Positions 51,472 to 61,234 of a DNA stretch of 64,000 bases are shown here, piece by piece; within the stretch, counting starts at the first letter, position 1, and every line of letters starts with the position of its first letter. Made by a program: the position numbers and the translations under genes. This stretch comes from Zoogloea sp. 1C4 (lineage in GTDB: Bacteria; Pseudomonadota; Gammaproteobacteria; Burkholderiales; Rhodocyclaceae). Below the pieces are notes generated by a model. That model made no database searches. It was given only the letters and a program-made list of their open reading frames with translations, and was not told the DNA's origin. Where the stretch lies: positions 434,001-498,000 of the forward strand of contig NZ_SSXU01000001.1 in the NCBI RefSeq assembly GCF_009469605.1. The letters run 5' to 3'.

Positions 51472-52211
51472 TTGCCCAGCCAGTCGCGAATGCCGGCAAC
51501 CTGCCCGTAATGGGTCAAATCGATCTGAAGCGGAGTGACGGACACGTAGCCGTTGGCCACAGCGTGAAAATCGGTGCCTTCGCCCGCATCCTGGGCGCTG
51601 CCGGCGGCACCCACCCAATAGACGGTTTCGTTGCGCGGGGTGAGCGACTTGATCGTCGGCTCGGCCTTGTGGCGCTTGCCGAGGCGCGTCACCTGGATGC
51701 CCTTGATCTGGTCGTAGGGCAGATCGGGCACATTGACGTTGAGCAGCGTGGGCTGGCGGACCGGGTCGCGCTGGAAGCGCTCGACCAGTTCGCGGGCGAT
51801 GCGCCCCGCCGCGCTGAAATCCGACGCGCCCTTGGCCACCAGCGAGATGGCGATGGCCGGCACGCCGAGGAGAAAGCCTTCGGTGGCCGCGGCCACGGTG
51901 CCCGAGTAGATGGTGTCGTCGCCCATGTTGGCGCCGTGGTTGATGCCCGACACGACCATGTCGGGCAGCTCGTCGAGCATGCCGGTGACGGCCAGATGGA
52001 CACAGTCGGTCGGCGTGCCATTCACATAGTGAAAGCCGCTCGCCGCCTTGCGCAGCGACAGGGGACGATCGAGGGTCAGGGAGTTGCTGGCGCCGCTGCG
52101 GTCGCGCTCCGGGGCCACCACATCGATCTTGCCGACCTCGGCAAGAGCCGCGGCGAGGGCCTGCAGGCCAGGGGCGAAATAACCGTCGTCGTTACTGAGC
52201 AGAATGCGCAT
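51468..52211 (-). CDS. surE: 5'/3'-nucleotidase SurE
   Basis: Survival-protein nucleotidase of 247 aa. Metal motif [10 protein letters not shown] at the N-terminus (Asp8-Asp9) and [19 protein letters not shown], typical of SurE. Dephosphorylates nucleoside monophosphates and short polyphosphate. The ATG at 52211 is fixed by the N-terminal motif; the open frame extends 78 codons upstream without support. First gene of surE-pcm-nlpD-rpoS. Confidence 0.96.
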   Translation of the reverse strand: MRILLSNDDGYFAPGLQALAAALAEVGKIDVVAPERDRSGASNSLTLDRPLSLRKAASGFHYVNGTPTDCVHLAVTGMLDELPDMVVSGINHGANMGDDTIYSGTVAAATEGFLLGVPAIAISLVAKGASDFSAAGRIARELVERFQRDPVRQPTLLNVNVPDLPYDQIKGIQVTRLGKRHKAEPTIKSLTPRNETVYWVGAAGSAQDAGEGTDFHAVANGYVSVTPLQIDLTHYGQVAGIRDWLGK

Positions 52212-52573
52212 GGAGGAACCGGAGTCAGGCTTGGCAGGATGGATGCAGGCTCGCCAGACCCGTATCCCGAACAGAATGAAGCCCGGGTAGACGGCAGCGC
52301 GCGGCAGACCTTGAACAGTCAGCGAGTTTAGCAGAGTCGGCTTGGCACCTGCTAGGCGCAAACCCCGCCATCCGACGAACCCGCCCGACGCGCGAAGCCA
52401 CCCTTGCAGCCGGATGCCGAAGGGCGTGTGGCAATGTCGGATCAATGCGCCGGGAACCCACTGCCGGCAGCCGGCGACAAACGCCCCGAACCACGAAAAT
52501 AAAATCGCCCGGCGCTGTAATTTCCAGCGCCCCGCCGCGTCTACCCGAGCACACCCAACACCGAGAGCCCATC
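52212..52573. other. divergent intergenic region surE/msrP
   Basis: 362 nt carrying the start regions of both genes. No supported gene; the open frames here extend from surE or msrP without start signals. No clear palindrome or terminator noted. Confidence 0.5.
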
Positions 52574-53494
52574 ATGTTGATCCGTCGCCCCGACGACATC
52601 CTGCCGTCCGAGATCACCGATCCGGCGGTGTATCACGCCCGCCGCCGCTTCATGGCCCAGGCCGGCACGCTGGCCCTGGCGTCAGCCCTGCCGATCACAT
52701 CGAACGCCGCCGGCCTCGGCCCGATCGCCGCCAGCCCCCTGAGCACCTCCGAGCCGCCCACATCGCGCCGGGCTGTCACCACCTATAACAATTTCTACGA
52801 GCTGGGCACCGACAAGGCCGACCCGGCCGAGAACACCTTCCGCCTCAAGCCCGCGCCGTGGACGCTGCGGGTCGAGGGGCTGGTGAACAAGCCCCGGAGC
52901 TTCAGCATCGACGAGCTCATCAAGCTCGTTCCGCTGGAAGAGCGCATCTACCGGATGCGCTGCGTGGAAGGCTGGTCGATGGTGATTCCGTGGGTAGGCT
53001 TTCCCCTCGCCGCGCTGCTCAAGCAGGTCGATCCCCAGGGCAGCGCCAAGTACGTGGAGTTCGTGAGCCACTACGACAAGGCCACCATGACCCGCGGCGT
53101 GCTCGACTGGCCCTACCTCGAGGGCCTGCGCCTCGACGAAGCCCGGCATCCGCTCACGCTGCTGGCGGTGGGCTTGTTCGGTGAGGTGCTGCCGGTCCAG
53201 AATGGCGCTCCGATCCGGCTGGTTGTGCCCTGGAAGTACGGTTTCAAGGGCGGCAAGTCGATTGTCGCGATCCGCCTCGTCGAGAAGCAGCCGCTCACCG
53301 CCTGGATGAAGGCCGGCCCCTCGGAATACGGCTTCTACGCCAACGTGAATCCGGAGGTCGACCACCCCCGCTGGAGCCAGGCCACCGAGCGCCGGATCGG
53401 CGAATTCACCAAACGCAAGACGCTCATGTTCAACGGCTACGCCGACCAGGTCGCGTCGCTCTACGGCGGCATGGATCTGCGCCGCTTCTTCTGA
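52574..53494 (+). CDS. msrP: protein-methionine-sulfoxide reductase catalytic subunit MsrP
   Basis: Periplasmic molybdoenzyme of 306 aa that repairs oxidised methionine in envelope proteins. Tat signal [18 protein letters not shown]; the Mo-ligand Cys lies in [46 protein letters not shown] is the family's C-terminal signature. ATG at 52574. Membrane partner msrQ follows after 12 nt. Confidence 0.96.
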   Translation: MLIRRPDDILPSEITDPAVYHARRRFMAQAGTLALASALPITSNAAGLGPIAASPLSTSEPPTSRRAVTTYNNFYELGTDKADPAENTFRLKPAPWTLRVEGLVNKPRSFSIDELIKLVPLEERIYRMRCVEGWSMVIPWVGFPLAALLKQVDPQGSAKYVEFVSHYDKATMTRGVLDWPYLEGLRLDEARHPLTLLAVGLFGEVLPVQNGAPIRLVVPWKYGFKGGKSIVAIRLVEKQPLTAWMKAGPSEYGFYANVNPEVDHPRWSQATERRIGEFTKRKTLMFNGYADQVASLYGGMDLRRFF

Positions 53495-53506
53495 CCCCAC
53501 ACCGCA

Positions 53507-54181
53507 ATGATGAACCCTGGCAACACCCACCTCGCAGCCATCAAGACCGTCCTCTTCGCCGCCTGCCTGCTGCCGGCCTTCCTGCTGTGGCGCGGCTTCG
53601 AGCTCGACACCCTAGGCGCCAACCCCATCGAGGCCATCACCCGCGGCACCGGCGACTGGACGCTGCGCTTCCTGCTGATCACCCTCGCCGTCACGCCGCT
53701 GCGCAAGCTTACGGGCTGGCACTGGGTGGTGCGCCTGCGCCGGATGCTCGGGCTGTTCGCCTTTGCCTATGGCGCAGCACATCTGCTCACCTACCTGTGG
53801 CTGGACCAGTTCTTTGACTGGAACGCGATCGCCAAGGACATCCTCAAGCGCCCCTTCATCACCGTCGGCTTCGCGGCCCTGGTGCTGATGGCGCCGCTGG
53901 CAGCAACATCGTCCAACGCGGCCATCCGGCGCCTTGGTGGGCGCCGCTGGCAGGCGCTGCACCGGGCGATCTACCCGATCGCAGTGCTGGGCTGCGTGCA
54001 TTTCTGGTGGCTGGTGAAGAAGGACATCACCGAGCCGCTGATCTACGCGGTGATCACCGCCGCACTCCTCGGCATCCGTGCCTGGTGGCGTGAACAGGAG
54101 CGACGCAAGCAACTCGCCGGCGGCTATCTGCCCCAGCCGCCCAAGCTTACGGGAAAGGTGATCCGGATCTTCGCAAAATAG
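53507..54181 (+). CDS. msrQ: haem-binding membrane subunit MsrQ
   Basis: Six-TM b-type cytochrome of 224 aa that passes quinol electrons to MsrP. RRMLGLFAFAYGAAHLLTYL and WQALHRAIYPIAVLGCVHFWWLVKKD carry the conserved haem His residues. ATG-ATG start at 53507. Same operon as msrP. Confidence 0.95.
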   Translation: MMNPGNTHLAAIKTVLFAACLLPAFLLWRGFELDTLGANPIEAITRGTGDWTLRFLLITLAVTPLRKLTGWHWVVRLRRMLGLFAFAYGAAHLLTYLWLDQFFDWNAIAKDILKRPFITVGFAALVLMAPLAATSSNAAIRRLGGRRWQALHRAIYPIAVLGCVHFWWLVKKDITEPLIYAVITAALLGIRAWWREQERRKQLAGGYLPQPPKLTGKVIRIFAK

Positions 54182-54239
54182 TCGGGTGGGATAGAATGCG
54201 CATCCCGTCCGCAAGGATTTCATCCGGCTCAGTCCCGTC

Positions 54240-54860
54240 ATGCGTTTTCAAGGCAGGCTCACCCAGTGGAACGACGCCAAGGGTTTTGGCTTCATCACGC
54301 CCAACGGCGGCGGAGGCCGCGTCTTCGTCCACGCCAGATCCTTCCGCGCGGGCGGGCGTCGGCCTGAAGAAGGCGATCTGCTGACCTACGAACTGGGCGT
54401 GGATGGCAAAGGCCGGCCTCGGGCCGACGAGATCGACTTCGTCGGCAAGGCCCGGCAAGGCAGCGCCCCACGGAGCGACAGCACGGCCGCACCGCTCGTG
54501 GCGGCCGTGTTCAGCGTCGTGCTGATCGGCGCAACGCTCAAGGGCTTCGCGCCCCGCGCGCTGCTATGGCTCTACGCCGGCGCCAGCGTGCTGGCCTTCC
54601 TGCTCTACTGGATGGACAAGCGCGCGGCGCTCACCGACGCCTGGCGCACACCGGAAAACACCCTGCACCTGTGCGCGCTGGTGGGCGGCTGGCCGGGCGC
54701 GGTAGTCGCCCAGCAGGTGTTGCGCCACAAGACACGCAAGGAATCCTTCCGCGCGGTGTTCTGGATGACGGTGCTGCTCAATTGCGCAGCCGTCGGCTGG
54801 CTGCTCGCGGCCCCCGGCGCAGCCACGCTCCGCGCCGGGTTCGGGTTCGGGCTCGGCTGA
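54240..54860 (+). CDS. cold-shock domain-DUF1294 membrane protein
   Basis: 206 aa. N-terminal cold-shock domain (MRFQGRLTQWNDAKGFGFITPNGGGGRVFVHARSFRA) with the RNP1 motif KGFGFI, joined to a C-terminal DUF1294 region with TM segments (AAVFSVVLIGATLKGF, LLWLYAGASVLAFLLYWMDKRAA, VFWMTVLLNCAAVGWLLAA). This fusion is known in proteobacteria; function is unknown, presumably nucleic-acid binding at the membrane. A possible follow-on of msrPQ, 58 nt downstream. Confidence 0.88.
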   Translation: MRFQGRLTQWNDAKGFGFITPNGGGGRVFVHARSFRAGGRRPEEGDLLTYELGVDGKGRPRADEIDFVGKARQGSAPRSDSTAAPLVAAVFSVVLIGATLKGFAPRALLWLYAGASVLAFLLYWMDKRAALTDAWRTPENTLHLCALVGGWPGAVVAQQVLRHKTRKESFRAVFWMTVLLNCAAVGWLLAAPGAATLRAGFGFGLG

Positions 54861-54867
54861 AGCGCCG

Positions 54868-55455
54868 TCAGGCCTTCGGACGGATGGCCGACTTGGGCCG
54901 GAAGGCCTTCACCACCGCGTCATGGGTCTCGATGTACGGCCCGCCGATGAGATCGACGCAATACGGCACCGACGCAAAGATGCCGTGCACCTTCGGGTTG
55001 CCGTCGGCGTCCTTCAGCCCTTCGAGGGTTTCGGCGATCGCCTTGGGCTGGCCCGGCAGGTTGATGATGAGGCTGCTGCCGCGGATCACCGCCACCTGCC
55101 GCGACAGGATCGCGGTAGGCACGAAAGCCAGGCTCACCTGACGCATCTGCTCGCCAAAGCCCGGCATCACCTTGTGGGCGACGGCCAGGGTGGCTTCCGG
55201 CGTCACATCGCGCAGGGCCGGGCCGGTGCCGCCGGTGGTGAGCACCAGATGGCATCCGGCCACGTCGCACAGCTCGATCAGCGTCGCCTCGATGGTCGGC
55301 TGGTCGTCGGCGATCAGGCGCGTCACCGGCTCCCACGGGGTGGTGAGGGCCTTGTTCAGCCAGTCCTGCAGGGCCGGGATGCCCTTGTCTTCGTAGATGC
55401 CGCCCGAGGCCCGGTCGCTGATGGACACCAGGCCGATCTTCACCACGTCGCTCAT
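54868..55455 (-). CDS. mog: molybdopterin adenylyltransferase
   Basis: 195 aa MoCF-fold enzyme that adenylates molybdopterin before Mo insertion. IGLVSISDRASGGIYEDKGIPAL at the N-terminus and LVLTTGGTGPALRDVTPEAT as the active-site loop. Near msrP, which needs molybdopterin, though on the opposite strand. Overlaps darP by 4 nt (ATGA). Confidence 0.94.
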   Translation of the reverse strand: MSDVVKIGLVSISDRASGGIYEDKGIPALQDWLNKALTTPWEPVTRLIADDQPTIEATLIELCDVAGCHLVLTTGGTGPALRDVTPEATLAVAHKVMPGFGEQMRQVSLAFVPTAILSRQVAVIRGSSLIINLPGQPKAIAETLEGLKDADGNPKVHGIFASVPYCVDLIGGPYIETHDAVVKAFRPKSAIRPKA

Positions 55456-56006
55456 TCCTCGTCTCCGGCTTCGTCGTCGAATTCCTCGGTCGCAGCGCCG
55501 CCTTCTTCGAGCTCACGCAACACCCGGAAGAGTTCGCGATAGGCCCGCGGCGGTTTGTTCTGCTCCTTCTCCTTGATCGCATTGCGGCGCAGCACGCGCA
55601 GCTGCTGCAGATCGACGCCCGGATGGGCTTCGGCGATGCCGTGGAGGGTCTTCTCGTCTTCAAGCAGCTTGGTGCGCAGGTTTTCGAGGCGGTGCATCTT
55701 GGCGGTCTCGACCGCCGACACGCCCTTGAAGGCGTCGAGCGCGGCACGGATCGGCTCCGGGTCGACGCTGCGCATCAGCTTGCCGATGTACTGCAGCTGG
55801 CGGCGCTTGGCCTCGTGGGCGGTGAAGCGCTGGTAGTCCTTGACCGCGTCGCGCAGGTCTTCGTCGATGGGCACCTTGGCGAGGCGCTCCTTGCCGAGTT
55901 CGGCCAGTTCACGGCCGAGATCCTGCAGGGCGGCGCTGTCACGCTTGAGCTGCGACTTGCTGGGGCCGTCGAATTCTTCGTCTGGGTTGTATTTGTGCTT
56001 GGCCAT
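55452..56006 (-). CDS. darP: ribosome biogenesis factor DarP (YjgA)
   Basis: 184 aa, highly charged and helical. SKSQLKRDSAALQDLGRELAELGKERLAKVPIDEDLRDAVKDYQRFTAHEAKRRQLQYIGKLMR is the YjgA/DarP signature. It binds 50S subunit precursors. Acidic C-terminus. Translationally coupled to mog and divergent from pmbA. Confidence 0.94.
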   Translation of the reverse strand: MAKHKYNPDEEFDGPSKSQLKRDSAALQDLGRELAELGKERLAKVPIDEDLRDAVKDYQRFTAHEAKRRQLQYIGKLMRSVDPEPIRAALDAFKGVSAVETAKMHRLENLRTKLLEDEKTLHGIAEAHPGVDLQQLRVLRRNAIKEKEQNKPPRAYRELFRVLRELEEGGAATEEFDDEAGDEE

Positions 56007-56074
56007 CTGGGGGGTGAAAAAGGCGCGGGAAGGGTAAGATTATAGCCTTTAGCCCCAGCCCCACCCGCAAAGCC

Positions 56075-57415
56075 ATGGCCGACAACCGTTTCAGCTTCAG
56101 TCAGGACAACCTCAAGACCATCGCCGAAGACATCCTCAAGTTCGCCAGGAAGCGCGGCGCGACCGCTTGCGAGGTGGATGTGTCGGAAGGGTTCGGCCAG
56201 TCCGTCACCGTCCGCCGCGACGAGGTGGACACCATCGAATACAACCGCGACAAGGGCGTCGGCGTCACCATCTACGACGGCCAGAAGCGCGGCTACGCCA
56301 GCACCTCTGATTTCTCGAAGGAAGCCCTCAAGGCCACCGTGGATGCGGCGGTCTCCATCGCCCGCTTCACCGCGCCCGACGCCGCCTCGGGCCTGCCCGA
56401 CGAAGCGCTCCTGGCCAAGGACTTCCCCGATTTCGACCTGTACCACCCCTGGAAGATCTCCACCGAAGACGCCATCGAGCTCGCCAGCCGCTGCGAGCGC
56501 GCGGCCTTTGCGGTGAGCCCGGAGATTCGCAACTCCGACGGCGCCAGCGTGTCGATGCAGGAATCCCATTTCATCTCGGCCAACAGCCTGGGCTTCATGG
56601 GTGGCTACGCCAGCTCGCGCCACTTCCTGTCGTGCTCGGTGATCGCCGGCGAAGGCGACGACATGCAGCGAGACGACTGGTACACCACCAAACGCGATCC
56701 GGCCGATCTGGCCGACGCCGAGGAGATCGGCACCTTCGCCGCCCGCCGCGCCCTAGCCCGCCTGGGCGCCCGCCAGATCCCCACCTGCGAGGTGCCGGTG
56801 CTGTTCGAGGCCCCGCTGGCTGCCGGGCTGATCGGCGCCTTCGTGCATGCCGTGAGCGGCGGTGCCCTGTACCGCAAGTCGAGCTTCCTGCTCGACAGCC
56901 TGGGCAAGCAGGTCTTCCCCAGCCACATCCAGATTTCCGAGCGCCCGCACCTGGCCAAGGCCTTTGCCAGCAGCCCCTTCGACGACGACGGCGTGGCCAC
57001 GAAGGACCGCGAGGTCATCATCGACGGCGTGCTGCAGGGCTACTTCCTCAGCACCTACTCGGCCCGCAAGCTCGGCCTGCAATCCACCGGCAACGCTGGC
57101 GGCAGCCACAACCTGCTGGTCAAGCCCGGCCAGTACGACCTCGACGGCCTCGTCAAGCAGATGGACCGCGGCCTGCTGGTCACCGAGCTGCTCGGCCACG
57201 GCGTGAATTACGTGACCGGGGATTACTCCCGCGGCGCCGCCGGCTTCTGGGTCGAGAACGGCAAGATCCAGTACCCCGTGCATGAGATCACCATCGCCGG
57301 CAACCTCAAGGACATGCTCATGGGCATCCGCGAGATCGGCTCCGACGTGCTCGTGCGCGGTTCCAAACACTGCGGCTCGATCCTCGTCGACCGCATGACC
57401 GTCGCCGGCGCCTGA
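56075..57415 (+). CDS. pmbA: metalloprotease PmbA/TldE
   Basis: 446 aa, TldE subunit of the TldD/TldE protease that matures peptides such as microcin B17 and degrades antitoxins. RRDEVDTIEYNRDKGVGVTIYDGQKRGYASTSDFS and the C-terminal FWVENGKIQYPVHEITIAGNLKDMLMGI are hallmarks. The catalytic metal site resides in TldD, which is not in this window. Divergent from darP, a conserved arrangement. Confidence 0.95.
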   Translation: MADNRFSFSQDNLKTIAEDILKFARKRGATACEVDVSEGFGQSVTVRRDEVDTIEYNRDKGVGVTIYDGQKRGYASTSDFSKEALKATVDAAVSIARFTAPDAASGLPDEALLAKDFPDFDLYHPWKISTEDAIELASRCERAAFAVSPEIRNSDGASVSMQESHFISANSLGFMGGYASSRHFLSCSVIAGEGDDMQRDDWYTTKRDPADLADAEEIGTFAARRALARLGARQIPTCEVPVLFEAPLAAGLIGAFVHAVSGGALYRKSSFLLDSLGKQVFPSHIQISERPHLAKAFASSPFDDDGVATKDREVIIDGVLQGYFLSTYSARKLGLQSTGNAGGSHNLLVKPGQYDLDGLVKQMDRGLLVTELLGHGVNYVTGDYSRGAAGFWVENGKIQYPVHEITIAGNLKDMLMGIREIGSDVLVRGSKHCGSILVDRMTVAGA

Positions 57416-57468
57416 TGCCGGCACGCAACACTTTCGCCTGATCGCCAAACAAGAAAGAGGAGAACACC

Positions 57469-58572
57469 ATGGAAAGACGTTCTTTCCTTAAACAGGCTGG
57501 TGCCGGCCTTGCTGCCGGCGCGGCCGCTGCGCCGGCCCTCGCCGCCGACCTGCCGGCCATCAAGTGGCGCCTCGCCTCGGGCTTCCCGAAGACGGTCGAC
57601 GCCATCTTCGGCGCGGCCGAAACGGTCTCGAAGCACGTCGCCGCGGCCACTGGCGGCAAATTTCAGATTTCCCTCTTCGCCGCCGGCGAGATCGTCCCGA
57701 CCCCCGGCGTGCTGGATGCGGTGAAGGACGGCACCGTCGAGATGGGCCATGCTGCGTCGTACTGGTACATCGGCAAGGACCCCACGCTGGCCTTCGACAC
57801 CGCGATCCCCTTCGGCCTCAACAGCCGCCAGCAGAACGCCTGGCTGATGAACGGCGGCGGTCTCGAACTGCTGCGCGAGTTCTTCAAGGATTACAACATC
57901 TACAACATCCCCTGCGGCAACACCGGCACCCAGATGGGCGGCTGGTTCCGCAAGGAGATCAAGTCGATCGAGGACCTCAAGGGACTCAAGTTCCGCATCG
58001 GCGGCTTTGCCGGCCAGGTGCTCGCCAGGCTCGGCGTGGTGCCCCAGCAGATCCCGCCGGCCGACATCTACCCGTCCCTCGAAAAAGGCACCATCGACGC
58101 CGCCGAGTGGGTCGCCCCCTACGACGACCTCAAGCTGGGCTTTTCCAAGGTGGCCAAGTACTACTACTACCCGGGCTTCTGGGAAGGCGGCGCCCAGCTG
58201 TCGCTGTACGTCAACGCCAAGAAGTTCGCCGAACTGCCGAAGGAATACCAGGCCATCCTCGAGGACGCCTGCGCCTTCGCCAACGCCGAGATGCAGGCCC
58301 GCTACGACGCGCGCAATCCGCACGCGCTCAAGCAACTGCTCGCCTCCGGCACCCAGCTGCGCCCCTTCCCGAACGACGTGATGGCCGCTGCCTACAAGGT
58401 CACCTACGAGCTCTACGAGGAAACCGCGGCCAAGAACCCGAAGTTCAAGAAGATCTACGACCACTGGAAGAAATTCCGCGACGACCAGCTCCAGTGGTTC
58501 GCGGTGGCCGAAAATCGCTTCGACAACTTCATGCAGGCCACGCGCCACGGCACGATTCCGGGCAAGAAGTGA
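57469..58572 (+). CDS. TRAP transporter substrate-binding protein (DctP/TakP type)
   Basis: 367 aa periplasmic binding protein with a twin-arginine signal (MERRSFLKQAGAGLAAGAAAAPALAA). IKWRLASGFPKTVDAIFG, KKYYYY-like KVAKYYYYPGFWEGGAQL and ADIYPSLEKGTIDAAEW are characteristic of the TakP group that binds 2-oxo acids. No DctQ/DctM permease genes follow. A near-identical paralogue comes next. RBS AGAGGAG precedes the ATG. Confidence 0.92.
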   Translation: MERRSFLKQAGAGLAAGAAAAPALAADLPAIKWRLASGFPKTVDAIFGAAETVSKHVAAATGGKFQISLFAAGEIVPTPGVLDAVKDGTVEMGHAASYWYIGKDPTLAFDTAIPFGLNSRQQNAWLMNGGGLELLREFFKDYNIYNIPCGNTGTQMGGWFRKEIKSIEDLKGLKFRIGGFAGQVLARLGVVPQQIPPADIYPSLEKGTIDAAEWVAPYDDLKLGFSKVAKYYYYPGFWEGGAQLSLYVNAKKFAELPKEYQAILEDACAFANAEMQARYDARNPHALKQLLASGTQLRPFPNDVMAAAYKVTYELYEETAAKNPKFKKIYDHWKKFRDDQLQWFAVAENRFDNFMQATRHGTIPGKK

Positions 58573-58736
58573 CATCCTTTGCGGCACCATCCGGCGTGGG
58601 GTTTTTCCGGCGCCGGACATCATTCGTGAGACCGGTTTTTTGCGGCGGGGCAGCATAGGGTTTTCCGTACTGTCTCGCCCGATAGGGCTCATGAATAATC
58701 AGAGCACCCATGTAGCAATTCAAAAAAGGAGACAAC
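58573..58736. other. spacer between TRAP paralogues
   Basis: 164 nt without a gene. GC-rich first half; AT-rich stretch about 58680-58730, probably the second gene's promoter region, ending in an AAAGGAG ribosome-binding site. Confidence 0.45.
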
Positions 58737-59843
58737 GTGGAACGTCGTTCATTTCTGAAGAAGGCCAGCGTAGGTGTCGCGGCCGGTGCAGTAGCTGCTC
58801 CCGCCCTCTCGGCCGACCTGCCGACCATCAAGTGGCGTCTCGCCTCGAGCTTCCCGAAGAGTCTCGACACCATCTTCGGCGGCGCTGACGTCGTCGCCAA
58901 GCGGGTGGCCGCTGCCACTGGCGGCAAGTTCCAGATCCAGGTGTTCGCGGCCGGCGAAATCGTTCCGGGCCCGGGCGTGCTCGACGCCGTCAAGGATGGC
59001 ACCGTCGAATGCGGCCACACCTGCTCCTACTATTTCATTGGCAAGGATCCCACGTTCGCCTTCGAAACCGCCGTGCCCTTCGGCCTCAACAGCCGCCAGC
59101 AGACGGCCTGGATGATGGACGGTGGCGGCCTCGAGCTGTTCCGTGAGTTCTTCAAGGAATACAACATCTACAACATCCCCTGTGGCAACACGGGCGCCCA
59201 GATGGGCGGCTGGTTCCGCAAGGAGATCAAGACGGTCCAGGATCTCAACGGCCTCAAGTTCCGCTGCGGCGGCTTCGCCGGTCAGGTGCTCGCCAAGCTC
59301 GGCGTGGTGCCCCAGCAGATCCCCGGTGGCGACATCTACCCGGCCCTCGAAAAAGGCACCATCGACGCCGCCGAATGGATCGGCCCGTACGATGACCAGA
59401 AGCTCGGCTTCAACAAGGTCGCCAAGTACTACTACTACCCGGGTTTCTGGGAAGGCGGCCCGCAGATCGCCATGTACGTAAACCAGAAGCAGTGGGCCTC
59501 CCTGCCGAAGGAATACCAGACCATCCTGGAAGACGCCTGCCTCTACGCCCACGCCGAAATGCAGGCCCGCTACGACTCCAAGAACCCCAACGCGCTGAAG
59601 CAGCTCGTCGGTTCCGGCACCCAGCTGCGCCCCTTCCCCAACGAGGTCATGGCCGCCGCCTACAAGGCTGCCAACGAGCTCTACGAGGAAACCGCCGCCA
59701 AGAACGCCAAGTTCAAGAAAATCTACGACTCCTGGAAGAAATTCCGCGACGACCAGCTTCAATGGTTCGCGGTGGCCGAGAACCGCTTCGACAACTTCAT
59801 GCAGGCTGCCCGCAGCGCATCTGCCAAGGCTTCCAAGAAGTAA
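58737..59843 (+). CDS. TRAP transporter substrate-binding protein, paralogue
   Basis: 368 aa, clearly a duplicate of the preceding gene: same Tat signal pattern (MERRSFLKKASVGVAAGAVAAPALSA), same order of motifs and long identical stretches. Differences cluster near the binding cleft, e.g. CGHTCSYYFIGKDPTFAFETAVPF versus MGHAASYWYIGKDPTLAFDTAIPF, so ligand preference may differ. GTG start with AAAGGAG upstream. A strong terminator follows. Confidence 0.92.
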   Translation: MERRSFLKKASVGVAAGAVAAPALSADLPTIKWRLASSFPKSLDTIFGGADVVAKRVAAATGGKFQIQVFAAGEIVPGPGVLDAVKDGTVECGHTCSYYFIGKDPTFAFETAVPFGLNSRQQTAWMMDGGGLELFREFFKEYNIYNIPCGNTGAQMGGWFRKEIKTVQDLNGLKFRCGGFAGQVLAKLGVVPQQIPGGDIYPALEKGTIDAAEWIGPYDDQKLGFNKVAKYYYYPGFWEGGPQIAMYVNQKQWASLPKEYQTILEDACLYAHAEMQARYDSKNPNALKQLVGSGTQLRPFPNEVMAAAYKAANELYEETAAKNAKFKKIYDSWKKFRDDQLQWFAVAENRFDNFMQAARSASAKASKK

Positions 59844-59865
59844 GTCTGCTGTTCCGGTGACATCG

Positions 59866-59893
59866 AAGGGCCGCGTTCATCGCGGCCCTTTTT
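59866..59893 (+). terminator. rho-independent terminator
   Basis: AAGGGCCGCG-TTCAT-CGCGGCCCTT followed by TTT; ends the TRAP binding-protein transcript. Confidence 0.92.
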
Positions 59894-60057
59894 CATTTGC
59901 GGCCGGCCCATCGGCAACGACACCCGCCGCCAACAGCACTCCCACGCCCTGCAACAGGTGCAAAATCGGCACGCACACCGACGATTGCTGCACCGCACCC
60001 GCCGCTTCCGGATAATGGCGCCCTGTTCCTCCGCATCGTTTCAAGAAAGGCACCTTC

Positions 60058-60414
60058 ATGATCGCCGCCTTTGCCCTCCTCCTCGCCTTCCAGCTTGCCG
60101 GCGAGACCCTGCGGGTCGCCCTGCATCTGCCGGTGCCCGGCCCCGTGCTGGGAATGGCCCTGCTGATGGTTTATCTCATTGCCCGGCGCGGCCCCGATGA
60201 ACACCTGCGCACCACCGCCGGCGGCCTGCTGCAGAACCTCTCGCTGCTCTTCGTGCCGGCAGGCACCGGCGTGATGCTCCACGCCAGCCGGCTGGCCGAC
60301 GAGGCCTGGCCCATCGCCATTGCGTTGGTCGCCAGCACGATCCTGGGGCTCGCCGCCACCGGGCTCACGCTGCACTACCTGACCCGCAAGCGCGCGAACG
60401 GAGGTACCCGATGA
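60058..60414 (+). CDS. CidA/LrgA family membrane protein
   Basis: 118 aa with four TM helices, holin-like. FQLAGETLRVALHLPVPGPVLGMALLMVYL contains the LrgA PGPVxGM motif. The family modulates murein hydrolase activity or exports small metabolites such as pyruvate. ATG at 60058; overlaps the LrgB-like gene by 4 nt. Confidence 0.92.
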   Translation: MIAAFALLLAFQLAGETLRVALHLPVPGPVLGMALLMVYLIARRGPDEHLRTTAGGLLQNLSLLFVPAGTGVMLHASRLADEAWPIAIALVASTILGLAATGLTLHYLTRKRANGGTR

Positions 60415-61148
60415 ACACCGAAAGCATGACCGAGATCTGGGTTTACCTCTCGGCCCAGCCGCTCCTGTGGCTGACCCTCACCCTGGCGGTGTACATGCTG
60501 GCGATCCTGCTCCACCGCAAGGCGGGCGGGCACCCGGCGGTCAATCCGGTGCTCATCTCGGTGGCCGTGCTGGTGAGCCTGCTGCTCGCCACCGGCACGC
60601 CCTACCAGCGCTATTTCGACGGCGCCCAGTTCGTGCACTTCCTGCTCGGCCCCACCACCGTCGCCCTCGCCGTGCCGCTCCACGGCCAGCTCAAGCGGCT
60701 GATGGAGATGAGCGGCCCGCTGCTGATCGCCCTGGTGGTCGGCTCGCTGGTGGCCGGCCTGTCGGCCTACGGCATCGGCGCGCTGCTGGGGGCGAGCACG
60801 CCGACGATGGTGTCGCTGGCGCCCAAGTCGGTCACCACCCCGATCGCCATGGGTGTTGCCGAGCGCCTGGGCGGGCTCGCCTCGCTCACCGCGGTGTTCG
60901 TGATCCTCACCGGCATCTTCGGCGCCATCTTCGCCGACGGCATACTTCGCCGGATGGGCGTGAAGGACGACCCCAGCATCGGCTTCGCGCTGGGCCTCGC
61001 CTGCCACGGCATCGGCACCGCCCGGGCCTTCCAGATCAGCGAGCAGACCGGCGCCTTCGCGGCCCTGGCGATGGGCCTCAACGGCCTGTTCACCGCCCTC
61101 ACCCTGCCCTGGCTGCTGCCAATGGTGGCCGGGCTGTTCAAGCCCTGA
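60411..61148 (+). CDS. LrgB/CidB family membrane protein
   Basis: 245 aa with about seven TM helices. FLLGPTTVALAVPL, SVTTPIAMGVAERLGG and GLACHGIGTARAFQ are LrgB hallmarks. Pairs with the CidA/LrgA protein. Coupled by an ATGA overlap. Closeness to TRAP 2-oxo-acid-type binding proteins would fit a pyruvate link, but this is inference. Confidence 0.93.
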   Translation: MNTESMTEIWVYLSAQPLLWLTLTLAVYMLAILLHRKAGGHPAVNPVLISVAVLVSLLLATGTPYQRYFDGAQFVHFLLGPTTVALAVPLHGQLKRLMEMSGPLLIALVVGSLVAGLSAYGIGALLGASTPTMVSLAPKSVTTPIAMGVAERLGGLASLTAVFVILTGIFGAIFADGILRRMGVKDDPSIGFALGLACHGIGTARAFQISEQTGAFAALAMGLNGLFTALTLPWLLPMVAGLFKP

Positions 61149-61234
61149 AGCCATGCCGTAGGGTCTGCCCTGCTTGCCCGCCTTCCTGACGACCCCGATA
61201 ATCGGGGTCGTCGCATTTTTGCTGCACCGCAACC

